Of a stretch of 64,000 nucleotides of DNA, positions 43,276 to 52,831 are shown piece after piece (position 1 is the first letter of the stretch; the number at the start of each line of letters is the position of its first letter). Position numbers and translations under genes: made by a program. The notes below the pieces were generated by a model that saw nothing but the letters and a program-made list of their open reading frames with translations, searched no databases and was not told where the DNA came from. The DNA is from Bacillus sp. 1NLA3E (GTDB lineage Bacteria > Bacillota > Bacilli > Bacillales > Cytobacillaceae): positions 3,940,001-4,004,000 of the forward strand of contig NC_021171.1 of NCBI RefSeq assembly GCF_000242895.2. Direction: 5' to 3'.

Positions 43276-43542
43276 CTACTCACCCAATTCGTTAGCTTTG
43301 ATGATTTCATCAATTTTTTCTATTGCTTGGACTTCATCCACTCCGTCAGCAGCAATTTTAATCGTGGCCCCTTCTGGAATTCCTAATGACATGACACCCA
43401 TAATGGACTTTAAGTTAACTTTCTTCTCTTTATATTCAAGCGAAACTTCGGCTTGGAAAGGTGCCATGGAGCTTACTAATATTGTCGCTGGACGAGCATG
43501 AACCCCCGCATGACTTGTTATCAAATAGCGTTTTTCCAACAT
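43276..43542 (-). CDS. HPr-like phosphocarrier protein
   Basis: The 88-residue HPr has the EI-phosphorylated His15 (HAGVHARPAT) and the regulatory Ser46 (NLKSIMGVMSLGIPEGA), so it may serve both PTS transport and CcpA signalling. The start at 43542 follows GGGAG. Because it closes the sugar-alcohol locus after transketolase, and not a ptsHI operon, it is probably a second, locus-specific HPr. No ptsI is beside it. Confidence 0.85.
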   Translation of the reverse strand: MLEKRYLITSHAGVHARPATILVSSMAPFQAEVSLEYKEKKVNLKSIMGVMSLGIPEGATIKIAADGVDEVQAIEKIDEIIKANELGE

Positions 43543-43570
43543 GACCAAGACTCCCATCTTTCATTATTTA

Positions 43571-45586
43571 CTATAAAAGTTCCTCAACTTTAGTTATTAC
43601 GTTTTCTACTGTGAAACCGAATTCTTTAATAATTTGATCGCCAGGAGCGGATGCACCAAACGTATCAATACCCAATATTTTCCCTTCTAAGCCAACATAG
43701 CGGTGCCATCCAAACGAAGCTCCCATTTCAATTGCCAAGCGTTTAGTAATCGCTCGTGGTAAAACAGTTTCTTTATACTCTTCTGTTTGAGCTTCAAAAC
43801 GATCCCATGAAGGCATGCTTACTACAGAAACATCGATTCCTTTTTCTGCTAGTGCTGCTTGGGCCTTAACAGCCAACTCCACTTCAGATCCTGTTGCGAT
43901 TAGGATAGCATCTGCTGTTTCCTTTTTACTTGAAGAAAGAACATACGCACCTTTTGAAACTTTTTCATAAGTATCTTCTACGGCACCTTCTAAAATAGGC
44001 AAATCCTGTCTTGATAATACAAGTGTTGTTGGTGTATTAGTGGACTCGATTGCTAATTTCCATGCTGCCGTAGATTCATTACCGTCAGCAGGACGAATCA
44101 CTGATAATCCTGGAATCGAGCGCAATGCTGCTAATTGTTCGATTGGTTCATGAGTAGGCCCGTCTTCTCCAACAGCGATACTGTCATGAGTAAACACATA
44201 GGTCACCGGTAATTTCATTAACGCTGCCAAACGAATGGCTGGGCGAAGGTAATCCGAGAATACAAAGAACGTACCCCCAAATGTTTTTAAACCGCCATGC
44301 AAGGCAATCCCATTCATCGCTGCACCCATCGCAAATTCGCGAACACCAAACCAAATATTTTTCCCACTGTAATCAGCTTTACTAAAATCATTTTTGTTTT
44401 TCATATAGGTTTTATTTGAACCAGCAAGGTCAGCAGATCCACCAAAGAACGCTGGTACTGTTTGCGAAATAGCATTAATGGCATCGCCTGATGAAGAACG
44501 AGTGGCAATTTTTTTACCCACTTCATATTTTGGTAATTGTTGTTCCCAATTCTCCGGTAGTTTACCTTCAATAGTTAAATCAAGTTCATTTGCTAACTCA
44601 GGGTAAGCTTTTTTATATTGAGCATATAATGCGGACCATTCTGCCTCATTTGCAGCTCCAGCAGTTTTTACTGTAGCTTGAAAGTGCTCATACACTTCTT
44701 CAGGTACATAGAAACTTTCAGGGTATTCCCAGCCGTATGCTGCTTTTGTTAAGGCTGCTTCAGTTCCACCAAGTGGTGATCCGTGGGAGTCAGATTTACC
44801 TGATTTATTAGGTGAACCAAATCCGATAGTTGTTTTAATTTCAATCAGTGTCGGACGAGTTGTATCTGCCCTAGCTTCTTCAATCGCTTTAGCTATTTCG
44901 GCAATACTGTTTCCATCTTCAACACGAAGAACTTGCCAACCATACGCATTGTAACGACCTTCAACACTTTCAGAGAAAGAACGGTTTAAATCACCATCAA
45001 GTGAAATGTCATTTGAATCATATAAAACAACTAATCTGCCTAATCCTAAATGCGCTGCTAGTGATGAAGCTTCAGCTGAAACACCTTCCATTAAATCTCC
45101 GTCACCACAAATGGCAAAGGTGAAATGATCAACCACATCAAAAGAATCACGATTATACTTTGTTGCTAAATGTCTTTCAGCCATTGCCATCCCTACTGCA
45201 GTAGCAATCCCTTGACCAAGTGGACCTGTAGTTGCATCAATTCCAGGAGTATGTCCGAATTCAGGATGACCAGGAGTCATACTTCCCCATTGTCTGAAGG
45301 ATTTAATATCTTCCATTGATACATCGTATCCTGATAAATGTAATAGGCTGTATAACAACATCGATCCGTGACCGGCAGACAGAACAAAACGATCACGATT
45401 GAACCAAGTTGGATTGGATGGATTGTGTTTCATAAATTTTGTCCATAGCGTGTAAGCCATTGGAGCTGCACCCATTGGCATTCCTGGATGACCAGAGTTT
45501 GACTTTTCAATCGCATCGATTGATAGAGTACGAATTGTACTAATTGCTAGTTCTTCAACATTTTTTGGTGTAATAACTGTTTCCAT
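43571..45586 (-). CDS. tkt: Transketolase
   Basis: TPP-dependent enzyme that moves two-carbon units between sugar phosphates. The 671-residue product has the complete domain set: [14 protein letters not shown] and the TPP-binding [19 protein letters not shown] in the first domain, [19 protein letters not shown] in the pyrimidine domain, and a C-terminal domain with [11 protein letters not shown]. It lies between the PFK-like gene and the HPr gene; in this setting it would process pentose phosphates made from the imported sugar alcohol. Confidence 0.93.
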   Translation of the reverse strand: METVITPKNVEELAISTIRTLSIDAIEKSNSGHPGMPMGAAPMAYTLWTKFMKHNPSNPTWFNRDRFVLSAGHGSMLLYSLLHLSGYDVSMEDIKSFRQWGSMTPGHPEFGHTPGIDATTGPLGQGIATAVGMAMAERHLATKYNRDSFDVVDHFTFAICGDGDLMEGVSAEASSLAAHLGLGRLVVLYDSNDISLDGDLNRSFSESVEGRYNAYGWQVLRVEDGNSIAEIAKAIEEARADTTRPTLIEIKTTIGFGSPNKSGKSDSHGSPLGGTEAALTKAAYGWEYPESFYVPEEVYEHFQATVKTAGAANEAEWSALYAQYKKAYPELANELDLTIEGKLPENWEQQLPKYEVGKKIATRSSSGDAINAISQTVPAFFGGSADLAGSNKTYMKNKNDFSKADYSGKNIWFGVREFAMGAAMNGIALHGGLKTFGGTFFVFSDYLRPAIRLAALMKLPVTYVFTHDSIAVGEDGPTHEPIEQLAALRSIPGLSVIRPADGNESTAAWKLAIESTNTPTTLVLSRQDLPILEGAVEDTYEKVSKGAYVLSSSKKETADAILIATGSEVELAVKAQAALAEKGIDVSVVSMPSWDRFEAQTEEYKETVLPRAITKRLAIEMGASFGWHRYVGLEGKILGIDTFGASAPGDQIIKEFGFTVENVITKVEELL

Positions 45587-45639
45587 TCAAAAACACTCCT
45601 CTATATTAAGTTCATAACTTGCTTGTACAATCTATATTT

Positions 45640-46518
45640 TTAGATGTTAGTTAGGAATTTTTGAAAGCCAACTTCAGCGTTTTTAACTGTTAGTTGCCCG
45701 GTAAGCTTCCCATTTTTAAGCCAAAGGATGATCTGATCAGATAGCTTACTAGCTAGAATTCGATCGTTTGCAGTAGGATGTGAACCCATACATAAAGCCT
45801 CATCGATGGTGGTCGCCTTCCAATCTACATTCAGCTTTGGAAGTACCCTTTCATTCAAATCTTTAGAACTAATTGCATGATTGTAAAATAAAACAGATGA
45901 CGTTTTGTCCGGTGAAAAATTTGAATTGATTGAGTCACAAAGACTATTAATTTGCTCATCGGTAAAGTTTCCTGAAACAAAATACCCCTCTGCAGCTACG
46001 GCCAGCTCTTCTAACATGTGGTCTGGGGCATTACCAGGTACTTGTACGCCAAATAATCTTGGTTTAGCGTATTTTACTGAATGAATCGTATCTTGAATTT
46101 TTAACGCATTTTCAACAATGGAATTTAAGGCAGTATCATAGCCTAATGTGGAATCAGACCCTGGAATATCATTGATAATAGAAACCGGAACATATAATAA
46201 TCTAGTTTTTTGTTCTTCTTTAATCAAGTCGTCCATAAATACTTTTGTTTCCGCTGTTCCGACCACAATTACCGCATCAAAACCATTAATAACATCACAC
46301 AAACTAGAATGGCATGATATTGGCGATCCTTTAACTAATAGTTTTTGGGATCCATTTACAACATCGGTATGTATCGGTTTCTCAATTACTTTTCCCTGAT
46401 AACGATCAATTTCAATCCCAATAAATTCATGATTGAATGATGGTTCGGATATAACATGATAAATTAACTGCTTTAATCCTGATGGATAAATGCCGAAAAC
46501 AACTAACCCAATTTTCAA
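45640..46518 (-). CDS. Phosphofructokinase-like pseudoenzyme
   Basis: The 292-residue product aligns with 6-phosphofructokinase around NDIPGSDSTLGYDTALN (residues 116-132) and HPTANDRILASKLS. Three catalytic features are altered. The ATP loop GGDxPG is replaced by FGIYPSG (8-14), the TIDND catalytic stretch reads SIIND so the base Asp is Ile115, and much of the middle has diverged. It is probably not a kinase; a regulatory or other binding role is possible. It starts with TTG after AAGGTGAG and precedes transketolase. A MITE lies just upstream. Confidence 0.7.
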   Translation of the reverse strand: MKIGLVVFGIYPSGLKQLIYHVISEPSFNHEFIGIEIDRYQGKVIEKPIHTDVVNGSQKLLVKGSPISCHSSLCDVINGFDAVIVVGTAETKVFMDDLIKEEQKTRLLYVPVSIINDIPGSDSTLGYDTALNSIVENALKIQDTIHSVKYAKPRLFGVQVPGNAPDHMLEELAVAAEGYFVSGNFTDEQINSLCDSINSNFSPDKTSSVLFYNHAISSKDLNERVLPKLNVDWKATTIDEALCMGSHPTANDRILASKLSDQIILWLKNGKLTGQLTVKNAEVGFQKFLTNI

Positions 46519-46548
46519 GCAAAACTCACCTTTTTTCTCTTTTTTATT

Positions 46549-46738
46549 GGCTGTGTTAAAGCCTCAATGTTGATTTTTTGCACAATGTTGATTGGAGTGG
46601 AAGGCGCGAAGACTCCTGCGGGAGCAGCGGGACAGGTGAGACCCCGCAGGCGCTTAAAGCGCCGAGGAGGCTCCACCGCCCGCCCCGCGGAAAGCGAAGC
46701 GCCTGGAGCAGAAATCCACATTCTAGTTTAACAGAGCC
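46549..46738 (+). mobile_element. MITE type A, copy 3 with exact 8-bp target duplication
   Basis: 190 bp with inverted-repeat ends GGCTGTGTTAAA and TTTAACAGAGCC and the GC-rich core. It is flanked by identical TTTTTATT (46541-46548 and 46739-46746). It sits between the epimerase and PFK-like genes of the sugar locus and may add a stop or a structured leader. Confidence 0.85.
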
Positions 46739-46755
46739 TTTTTATTAGAACGTTC

Positions 46756-47436
46756 TTAAAGATTCAGACGTTTTTCTAAAAATAACTCTCGTACACTATC
46801 AACCTTTTGTTTGAATGACCCATTATTGGTATTAAACAAGGCTGAGGTCCCCAACACATAAATATTGGCCCCTTTATCTACTAAAAGAGGAATGGTATTT
46901 TGATTGATACAGCCATCCACTTCGATTAAAGGTTTTTCCTCCCAACCTTCCATGAAGGTATTCAACTCATCAATTTTTTTTAAGACATCATAATTAAACT
47001 TTTGCCCTGCAAAACCTGGATTAACTGTCATCATAAGAATCGCCGGTACCTTTGATAGATAAGGGGTAATCATTTCGATGGGGCATTGCGGACTTAAGGC
47101 CAAGACAGGTTTGATGCCTTTTTCTTGAATCTTATCAATATCGCGTTCGATATGATCACTCGCTTCAACATGGAACGAGATGTATTCTGGCTGAATGTAT
47201 GAATACATATCAATATATTTTGAAGGCTCTTCTGTCGCCAAATGAAAATCAAGCGGGATTGTTGTACCTGCTTTGATTTGTTCCAAAACATAAGGTCCCA
47301 TTGCTAAATTATGGACAAACACCCCGTCCATCACATCGCAATGAAGTAATTCCACTTGAGCTTTCTCTAATTCTTGCAATTCAGCTGCTAGATTCAATTG
47401 ATTAGCACACATTATTGATGCAGCGATTGAATGCAT
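46756..47436 (-). CDS. Ribulose-phosphate 3-epimerase family protein
   Basis: The 226-residue TIM barrel of the Rpe/AlsE family epimerises ketose phosphates. Visible metal and catalytic motifs are IAASIMCANQLNL, HCDVMDGVFVHN, PLDFHLATEEP, MMTVNPGFAGQKF and LIEVDGCIN. Several positions (SIMCA for SILSA) resemble allulose-6-phosphate epimerase more than housekeeping Rpe. The ATG at 47436 follows AAGGGTGAT. It is encoded 20 bases after the aldolase gene and fits a dedicated sugar route. Confidence 0.85.
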   Translation of the reverse strand: MHSIAASIMCANQLNLAAELQELEKAQVELLHCDVMDGVFVHNLAMGPYVLEQIKAGTTIPLDFHLATEEPSKYIDMYSYIQPEYISFHVEASDHIERDIDKIQEKGIKPVLALSPQCPIEMITPYLSKVPAILMMTVNPGFAGQKFNYDVLKKIDELNTFMEGWEEKPLIEVDGCINQNTIPLLVDKGANIYVLGTSALFNTNNGSFKQKVDSVRELFLEKRLNL

Positions 47437-47456
47437 AACATCACCCTTTACCACAC

Positions 47457-48110
47457 TTAGATTTTCCCTTGTAATTCTACCCAGTCTTGATTAAACTTTT
47501 TGATACTTGCTGTTGCTAATACTTTATTCAGCATACTGTTCAAAATATCAAATGGTACAGTTGCCGTGTGTGCTCCTGCCGCTAAAATATCAACTACTTG
47601 ATTAGTGTTTTTAAAACTGGCAGCCAAAATTTGGGTAGGTAAGTTTCGATCATCAAATATTTTTCTTGTTTTTCTAATGACTTCATAAGGGTCAATATTA
47701 TTATTCTCCATTCTATTAACGTATGGAGCAATAAAATCACAACCCGCCAACGCACTTAGAAAACCTTGTTCGACCGAAAAAATGGCTGTTGCCAAAATCA
47801 CTACCTGGGGATTTTCACCTTTCAACTTTTTAATGGCCTTTAAGCCCTCACTGTTTGCTGGAATCTTCAAAGCAACCCTTGTTTCATGCAACTGTAAAAT
47901 TTCCTTGCTATCGTTGTAAATTTCTTCACAGCTATCACCAACAGCTTGGACAAACACGATTCCTTCACTGTTGCCGAGAATATCATTAATGACAGACTCT
48001 CTTTTTCTTCCTTCTTTAAGCAGAATAGAAGGATTAGTTGTGACGCCTTTCATCACGCCGAGAGTAAACGACTCTTTAATTTCATCTATATTGGCTGTAT
48101 CTAAATACAT
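47457..48110 (-). CDS. Fructose-6-phosphate aldolase/transaldolase-like protein
   Basis: The 217-residue protein of the small FSA/TalC group has the Schiff-base lysine in VALKIPANSEG, the start MYLDTANIDEIKESFTLGVM, GVTTNPSILLKEG, and the C-terminal ILAASFKNTNQV and VPFDILNSML. Such enzymes are transaldolases or aldolases on F6P or related sugars. It follows rpiB by 12 bases, with AGGAGG before its ATG. Confidence 0.88.
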   Translation of the reverse strand: MYLDTANIDEIKESFTLGVMKGVTTNPSILLKEGRKRESVINDILGNSEGIVFVQAVGDSCEEIYNDSKEILQLHETRVALKIPANSEGLKAIKKLKGENPQVVILATAIFSVEQGFLSALAGCDFIAPYVNRMENNNIDPYEVIRKTRKIFDDRNLPTQILAASFKNTNQVVDILAAGAHTATVPFDILNSMLNKVLATASIKKFNQDWVELQGKI

Positions 48111-48122
48111 ATCTCCGTCCTC

Positions 48123-48584
48123 CTAACATAATAAGGAGTCAGTTCGAGACTGCTCGATATCCGTCACTTGGTCTATTCTCTCTTTATGACGGCCACCTTG
48201 GAAGCTTGCAGCTAACCATGTATCAACGATTAATAATGCTAACCCTTCACCAATTACGCGCTCTCCTAAACAAAGGATATTGCTATTGTTGTGTTCCCTA
48301 GTCGCTTGTGCCGAAAAGGTATCCGTTACGACAGCAGCACGAACTCCTGCAATTTTATTTGCGGCAATTGACATGCCAATTCCCGTTCCACAACAAAGAA
48401 TTCCTAAATCACTATTTCCAGTTGTAACAGCATTCCCAACTTTTAAAGCGTAACCTGGAAAATTCACACTATCCTTGCTATATGTACCGAAATCTTCTAC
48501 TTCGATATTTTTTCCTATAAGGTGTTTTTTGATCGCTTCCTTTAATTGAAATCCACCATGATCACAACCGATTGCCAGCTTCAT
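48123..48584 (-). CDS. rpiB: Ribose-5-phosphate isomerase B family protein
   Basis: The 153-residue RpiB/LacAB-family isomerase has GCDHGGFQLKEAI, the active-site Cys in LGILCCGTGIGMSIAANK, the TDTFSAQATREHNNSN motif and LCLGERVIG. It interconverts ribose-5-P and ribulose-5-P or acts on related sugars. The ATG at 48584 has AAGGGGTGG upstream. It opens the rpiB-fsa-epimerase block of the sugar locus, downstream of a terminator. Confidence 0.9.
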   Translation of the reverse strand: MKLAIGCDHGGFQLKEAIKKHLIGKNIEVEDFGTYSKDSVNFPGYALKVGNAVTTGNSDLGILCCGTGIGMSIAANKIAGVRAAVVTDTFSAQATREHNNSNILCLGERVIGEGLALLIVDTWLAASFQGGRHKERIDQVTDIEQSRTDSLLC

Positions 48585-48744
48585 ACTTTCCACCCCTTCT
48601 GCCATTCTTTTCTTTGACCTGTCATAATAGTAACACCAATAAACATGATAAAGAATGCGGTTTCATCCCATTTAGTGTACCGATAATTGTAGTTCGCAGT
48701 GATGAAAATTTACTTTTAGCCAGACTAAAGGAACATGCCCTTTA

Positions 48745-48800
48745 CAAAAAAAATAGTACCCACAATTCCAATAAAGGAAAATGAGGGTACTATTATTTTT
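48745..48800. terminator. Terminator after the dehydrogenase genes
   Basis: Stem AATAGTACCC (48752-48761) with GGGTACTATT (48785-48794), with eight As on the left and seven Ts on the right, so it can work in both directions. Confidence 0.8.
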
Positions 48801-48802
48801 TT

Positions 48803-49044
48803 GGCTCTTTTCTAAAAGATTGTTGTTTTTTTAATAGGTTTTGTGGAAAGGAAACCTATTAGAAGAAAGTTGATTGGAGCGGAAGGTGCGAGACTCCTGC
48901 GGGAGCAGCGGGACAGGTGAGACCCCACAGGCGCTTAAGCGCCGAGGAGGCTCACCGCCCGCCCCGCGGAAAGCGAGCATCCTGGAGCGGAAATCAACCA
49001 CTCTTTTATTTTAGTAAATAGCAAAAAAGATGACGAAAACAGCC
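48803..49044 (+). mobile_element. MITE type B, copy 2
   Basis: 242 bp with ends GGCTCTTTTC and GAAAACAGCC (inverted repeats) and the same GC-rich core as type A. It ends 5 bases before the dehydrogenase stop codon, so it entered at the very end of the gene. T-rich flanks make the duplication unclear. Confidence 0.75.
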
Positions 49045-49049
49045 TTTTT

Positions 49050-50081
49050 TTAAGATTCTACGATTACCTTGATTTCATTTCCGGCCATAACAGCTTCAAA
49101 GCCTGTCCGCCATTCATCTAATGAAACCATCTTGGTAATCATTTTATCTGTATCAACTTTATTATTTTTTAATAGATCAAGAGCAATAACCCAAGAACTT
49201 GGTTTTTGTGAACGGCTACCAACATAAGAGATCTCACGTTGGATGATCGATTCTTGATCGATTGCATTTAATTTATTACCAAACAGGCCAACTTGTACAA
49301 ATGTTCCTTTTTTCTTCATAAGAGGCAAACCTGAATTTAACGCAGGTACTGCACCAGAACATTCAAAGATTTTATCAACACCATAACCATTTGTATTGGC
49401 AAGGACTATCTCTTTAAGATCCTCTTGTAGCGTATCTACAATGACATCAGCACCTAAAGATTTAGCTAATTCTAACCGTTTAGCATCCTTAGTAATTCCT
49501 GACATGATAACAAATGCCCCTTGTGCTTTTACAACTTGAAGAAGCAGTAAACCAATTGGTCCTGGTCCAAAGATTAGGACTCTATCCTTTGCACTCACTG
49601 TTGTTTTCTCTAGTACAGCATGTACACAACAAGCTAAAGGCTCAGTCAAAGAAGCGGCTAAAAGGCTGACTTCTTCAGGCAGTACATGAACACTCTCCTC
49701 ACGGGAAATAACATATTCTGCGAAACTTCCATTTTCCTGAGTTCCTAACCCCTTACGATCAGGACACAAATTATAATTGCCCTCTAGACAGTACTCACAT
49801 GCTCCACAAGTTGTATAGGTAGTTTCGCTTGTTACACGATCGCCAACCTTCACATTTTTCACGTCTGGTCCAACTTCAACAACAACACCTGAAAATTCAT
49901 GACCAAGAACAACAGGCGTTTTAGGGTTGCTGTAGTCTCCTTTAAAAGTGTGGATATCAGAGCCACAGATTCCGGTGTAAGCTACTTTTATTTTAACCTT
50001 ATCATCAAAGACATTCGGTTCTGGAATATTCTCAAGTGACATTTTGTCATAACCGGGTTCTAGTTTCATTACTGCTTTCAT
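49050..50081 (-). CDS. Zinc-dependent polyol(-phosphate) dehydrogenase
   Basis: The 343-residue medium-chain dehydrogenase has the catalytic zinc site (GICGSDIHTFKGDYS, GHEFSG), four Cys for the structural zinc (CGACEYCLEGNYNLC), and a Rossmann NAD site GPGPIGLLLL. It resembles sorbitol- or threonine-type dehydrogenases. It lies 6 bases after the GatD-like gene. A pair of such enzymes after a Gat-type PTS is like the arabitol locus of B. methanolicus, where they are arabitol-phosphate dehydrogenases; this role is inferred. Confidence 0.85.
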   Translation of the reverse strand: MKAVMKLEPGYDKMSLENIPEPNVFDDKVKIKVAYTGICGSDIHTFKGDYSNPKTPVVLGHEFSGVVVEVGPDVKNVKVGDRVTSETTYTTCGACEYCLEGNYNLCPDRKGLGTQENGSFAEYVISREESVHVLPEEVSLLAASLTEPLACCVHAVLEKTTVSAKDRVLIFGPGPIGLLLLQVVKAQGAFVIMSGITKDAKRLELAKSLGADVIVDTLQEDLKEIVLANTNGYGVDKIFECSGAVPALNSGLPLMKKKGTFVQVGLFGNKLNAIDQESIIQREISYVGSRSQKPSSWVIALDLLKNNKVDTDKMITKMVSLDEWRTGFEAVMAGNEIKVIVES

Positions 50082-50087
50082 TTCAAT

Positions 50088-51134
50088 TTACACCTCATTT
50101 GGAATAATCAATACTTTGTTGTATGGTTCCTTGCGACTGAGCATCATATCAAACGCCTTTTGCGTATTCTCTAATTTATATCGATGAGAAATTAATTCTT
50201 TAAGCTGAATTCTTCCTTTTTTCACAAAATCAATGCTTGTTTTCCACTCTTCACCAGGGAATGGTGCAGAATAAGAATTCCAGAAACCTTTAAGAGTCAG
50301 TTCTTTTCTAAAAATACTTTCAAAGGCCTTTTCATGGAGCGTAACATCAGCATAAGCAATTCCTAAGTACCCAATTTTGCCCTTTTTACGAGTAACAAGT
50401 AGGCATTGTTCTTGGGTAATTTTTGATCCTGCACACTCAAGTGCAATATCAACACCAAATCCATTTGTATACTCACTTATTTTTTCAAATAAATCTTCTT
50501 TAAGTGGATTGATGGTTCGTTCGCAGCCCATTGCCACTGCGTCTGCTAGTTTTTCCTCAGAAATATCAATCGCAATAATCTTTTTAGCACCAGCAATTTT
50601 TAACCATTGAATCGCTAAAATTCCGATGGTCCCAACACCAAAGACAGCTACTACATCTCCAATTCGAGGTTCGATATTTAAAACCCCGTGCAAGGCAACC
50701 GCTAGCGGTTCAATCATGGCAGCTTCTTCATAATCCATGTCGCCTATTGGAAGAACATACTCAGCAGGTAAATTACAGTATTCCGCAAACCCACCAAAAG
50801 ATTTACTACCAATCATGCCATGGTCTTCACACAAGTTGTATTGACCACGAAGACAATACTCACATTTTTTACAAGGGTGGAAAGGAATCGCAAGTACACG
50901 GTCACCAATCTCCACGTTGGTCACATCGTTTCCTTTTTCAACAATGTATCCAGAAAATTCATGACCCATGATCGCTGGTAGGGGGTATTTCCATTTACTG
51001 ACCATCTTATGTGTATCAGAGCCACAAATTCCTGCGGCCATAACCTTTATCTTGACTTCGTCTGCTTTACACTCACCAATTTCAATATCTTGATAGATGA
51101 AATGATTTTCAGAATGTAAGACTGCTGCTTTCAC
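50088..51134 (-). CDS. gatD: Galactitol-1-phosphate 5-dehydrogenase-like enzyme
   Basis: The 348-residue medium-chain dehydrogenase has AGICGSDTHKM, GHEFSGYIVEKG, structural-zinc cysteines in CKKCEYCLRGQYNLC, and NAD motif GVGTIGILAIQW. The overall pattern is GatD-like. It should oxidise the hexitol- or pentitol-phosphate delivered by the PTS to a ketose phosphate. The start is GTG, 6 bases after AGGAGGTCC. A MITE and a terminator separate it from the EIIC gene upstream. Confidence 0.82.
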   Translation of the reverse strand: MKAAVLHSENHFIYQDIEIGECKADEVKIKVMAAGICGSDTHKMVSKWKYPLPAIMGHEFSGYIVEKGNDVTNVEIGDRVLAIPFHPCKKCEYCLRGQYNLCEDHGMIGSKSFGGFAEYCNLPAEYVLPIGDMDYEEAAMIEPLAVALHGVLNIEPRIGDVVAVFGVGTIGILAIQWLKIAGAKKIIAIDISEEKLADAVAMGCERTINPLKEDLFEKISEYTNGFGVDIALECAGSKITQEQCLLVTRKKGKIGYLGIAYADVTLHEKAFESIFRKELTLKGFWNSYSAPFPGEEWKTSIDFVKKGRIQLKELISHRYKLENTQKAFDMMLSRKEPYNKVLIIPNEV

Positions 51135-51212
51135 AAAAAAGGACCTCCTAATAGTCGCTGGGCGTTGAAACTAGACAGTCGTCTAAATCCAAATTCCCAT
51201 TTTTATTTTTGG

Positions 51213-51398
51213 GGCTGTGTTAAAGCCCATTGTTGATTTTTTGCATAGTGTTGATTGGAGTGGAAGGCGCGAAGACTCCTGCGGGAGCAGCGGGACAGGT
51301 GAGACCCCACAGCCGCTTTAGCGCCGAGGAGGCTCACCGCCCGCCCCGCGGAAAGCGAGTGCCTGGAACGGAAATCAACATTCTAGCTTAACAGAGAC
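51213..51398 (+). mobile_element. MITE type A, copy 4
   Basis: 186 bp with ends GGCTGTGTTAAAG and CTTAACAGAGAC and the common core. Flanks ATTTTTGG and ATTTTTTT agree at 6 of 8 positions, a worn target duplication. It lies between the EIIC and dehydrogenase genes. Confidence 0.8.
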
Positions 51399-51407
51399 AT
51401 TTTTTTT

Positions 51408-51455
51408 AAAAAAATAAACTTCCAACAATGGGGGGTTTTTGTCCCCCACTATTGG
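51408..51455 (-). terminator. Terminator after the PTS genes
   Basis: Strong stem (CCAATAGTGGGGG with CCCCCCATTGTTGG), followed by TTTATTTTTTT on the minus strand. It would limit read-through from the EIIC gene into the dehydrogenases. Confidence 0.8.
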
Positions 51456-51485
51456 TAAGTCTTTTAACAGAGTGATTAATCAATA

Positions 51486-52757
51486 TTAGAAAATGGCATG
51501 CCAAGCTTGTGCGAACTTAAGAATTAACCAGTTAAATAAGTTACCACCAAGGTCTAAGCTTGAAATTTGTGTTGCACCTGCTGGCATTTTGAATTGTGCA
51601 CCATCCATCATAAGTGTGTGTACTGCAGCAAAGTCAGTTGCCATGTATAATGACAACGCCACCATCACAACACCTGCTAATAATGAGTGGACAATGTTAC
51701 CTTTTCTAGAACCAACAACAAACGCTACATAGAATGGAATTGTTGCTAAGTCACCAAAAGGTAATACTTTGTTTCCAGGTAAAACAACTGCTAAGAATAA
51801 TGTAACTGGTACAAGTAATAATGCTGTAGACATTACAGCAGGGTGCCCAACAGCTAGAGCTGCGTCTAAACCGATATAGATTTCGCGTTCGCCATAACGT
51901 TTTTGTAAGAAATCACGTGCAGCTTCTGAAATTGGAATTAAACCTTCCATCAGGATTTTAACCATACGTGGTAATAACATCATAACTGCGCCCATTGAAA
52001 TACCTACATGAAGAATACCGCCTACATCATAACCTGCTAATGCACCAATAACTAGACCAAGTACAAGACCCATCATCATTGGTTCTCCAAAAACACCAAA
52101 GCGCTTTTGAATGGTTTCAGGATCAGCATGTAAATCTTTGATTCCAGGAATCTTCGAAACTAACCAACCAACTAAAATTCCAATTGGAGCGAACGCTGCT
52201 GTAGAACCTGTTGGTAATGAAATACCTTCAAGACCGTAGAAATTCCCAACCATTGGAGCTGTTTTGTCAGCAACATATAAGACAGCGATTTCATAGATAA
52301 CCGCACATAAAATGGCAAACCACCAGCTACCTGTAACGATATAACCTGTAGCACCGGCAGCAATGAAATGCCAGTAGTTCCAAATATCGATATTAAGCGT
52401 TTTCGTGAATTTTAATAGAAGTAAGATAATATTAACAACTAAACAAATAGGAATTAGAATTGCAGCAACTGGAGATGCCCATGAAAGAGCAGCGGCTGAT
52501 GGCCATCCAGTATCAATAACGGTCAAGTTTAATCCAAAACGTTCAACCATTGCTTGCGCAGCTGGTCCTAAGTTATCAACGAGTAGGCCAATAACTAAGT
52601 TAATTCCAACAAAGCCAATCCCGATGATAATCCCTGATTTAAACGCTTTCTTGAAACCAGTTTTGAAGATCATTCCCAAAATAACAATGGCAATCGGCAA
52701 AATAACGGTTGGTCCAAGGCCTAGTACGTACTGGACGCCAGCTAATAATTTGTCCAT
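51486..52757 (-). CDS. gatC: PTS galactitol-type permease EIIC
   Basis: The 423-residue integral membrane transporter of the Gat family moves a polyol across the membrane while it is phosphorylated. It has about eleven membrane segments with LGLGPTVILPIAIVILGM at the start and GLEGISLPTGSTAAFAPIG in the middle. GGAGG lies 7 bases before the ATG at 52757. It follows the two EIIB genes. The substrate may be galactitol or a pentitol such as arabitol. Confidence 0.9.
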   Translation of the reverse strand: MDKLLAGVQYVLGLGPTVILPIAIVILGMIFKTGFKKAFKSGIIIGIGFVGINLVIGLLVDNLGPAAQAMVERFGLNLTVIDTGWPSAAALSWASPVAAILIPICLVVNIILLLLKFTKTLNIDIWNYWHFIAAGATGYIVTGSWWFAILCAVIYEIAVLYVADKTAPMVGNFYGLEGISLPTGSTAAFAPIGILVGWLVSKIPGIKDLHADPETIQKRFGVFGEPMMMGLVLGLVIGALAGYDVGGILHVGISMGAVMMLLPRMVKILMEGLIPISEAARDFLQKRYGEREIYIGLDAALAVGHPAVMSTALLLVPVTLFLAVVLPGNKVLPFGDLATIPFYVAFVVGSRKGNIVHSLLAGVVMVALSLYMATDFAAVHTLMMDGAQFKMPAGATQISSLDLGGNLFNWLILKFAQAWHAIF

Positions 52758-52831
52758 TTTCAAACCTCCAATAATGTTCTATTTTTCTATTTTTATATAT
52801 AAAAAATTATTGCTAAAACGAATGAAAATTC

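Larger units (their letters stand above)
48585..49049. other. Gap between rpiB and the dehydrogenase gene
   Basis: Contains the two-way terminator (48745-48800) and a type B MITE (48803-49044). In 48600-48740 I see no gene or clear signal. Confidence 0.6.
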
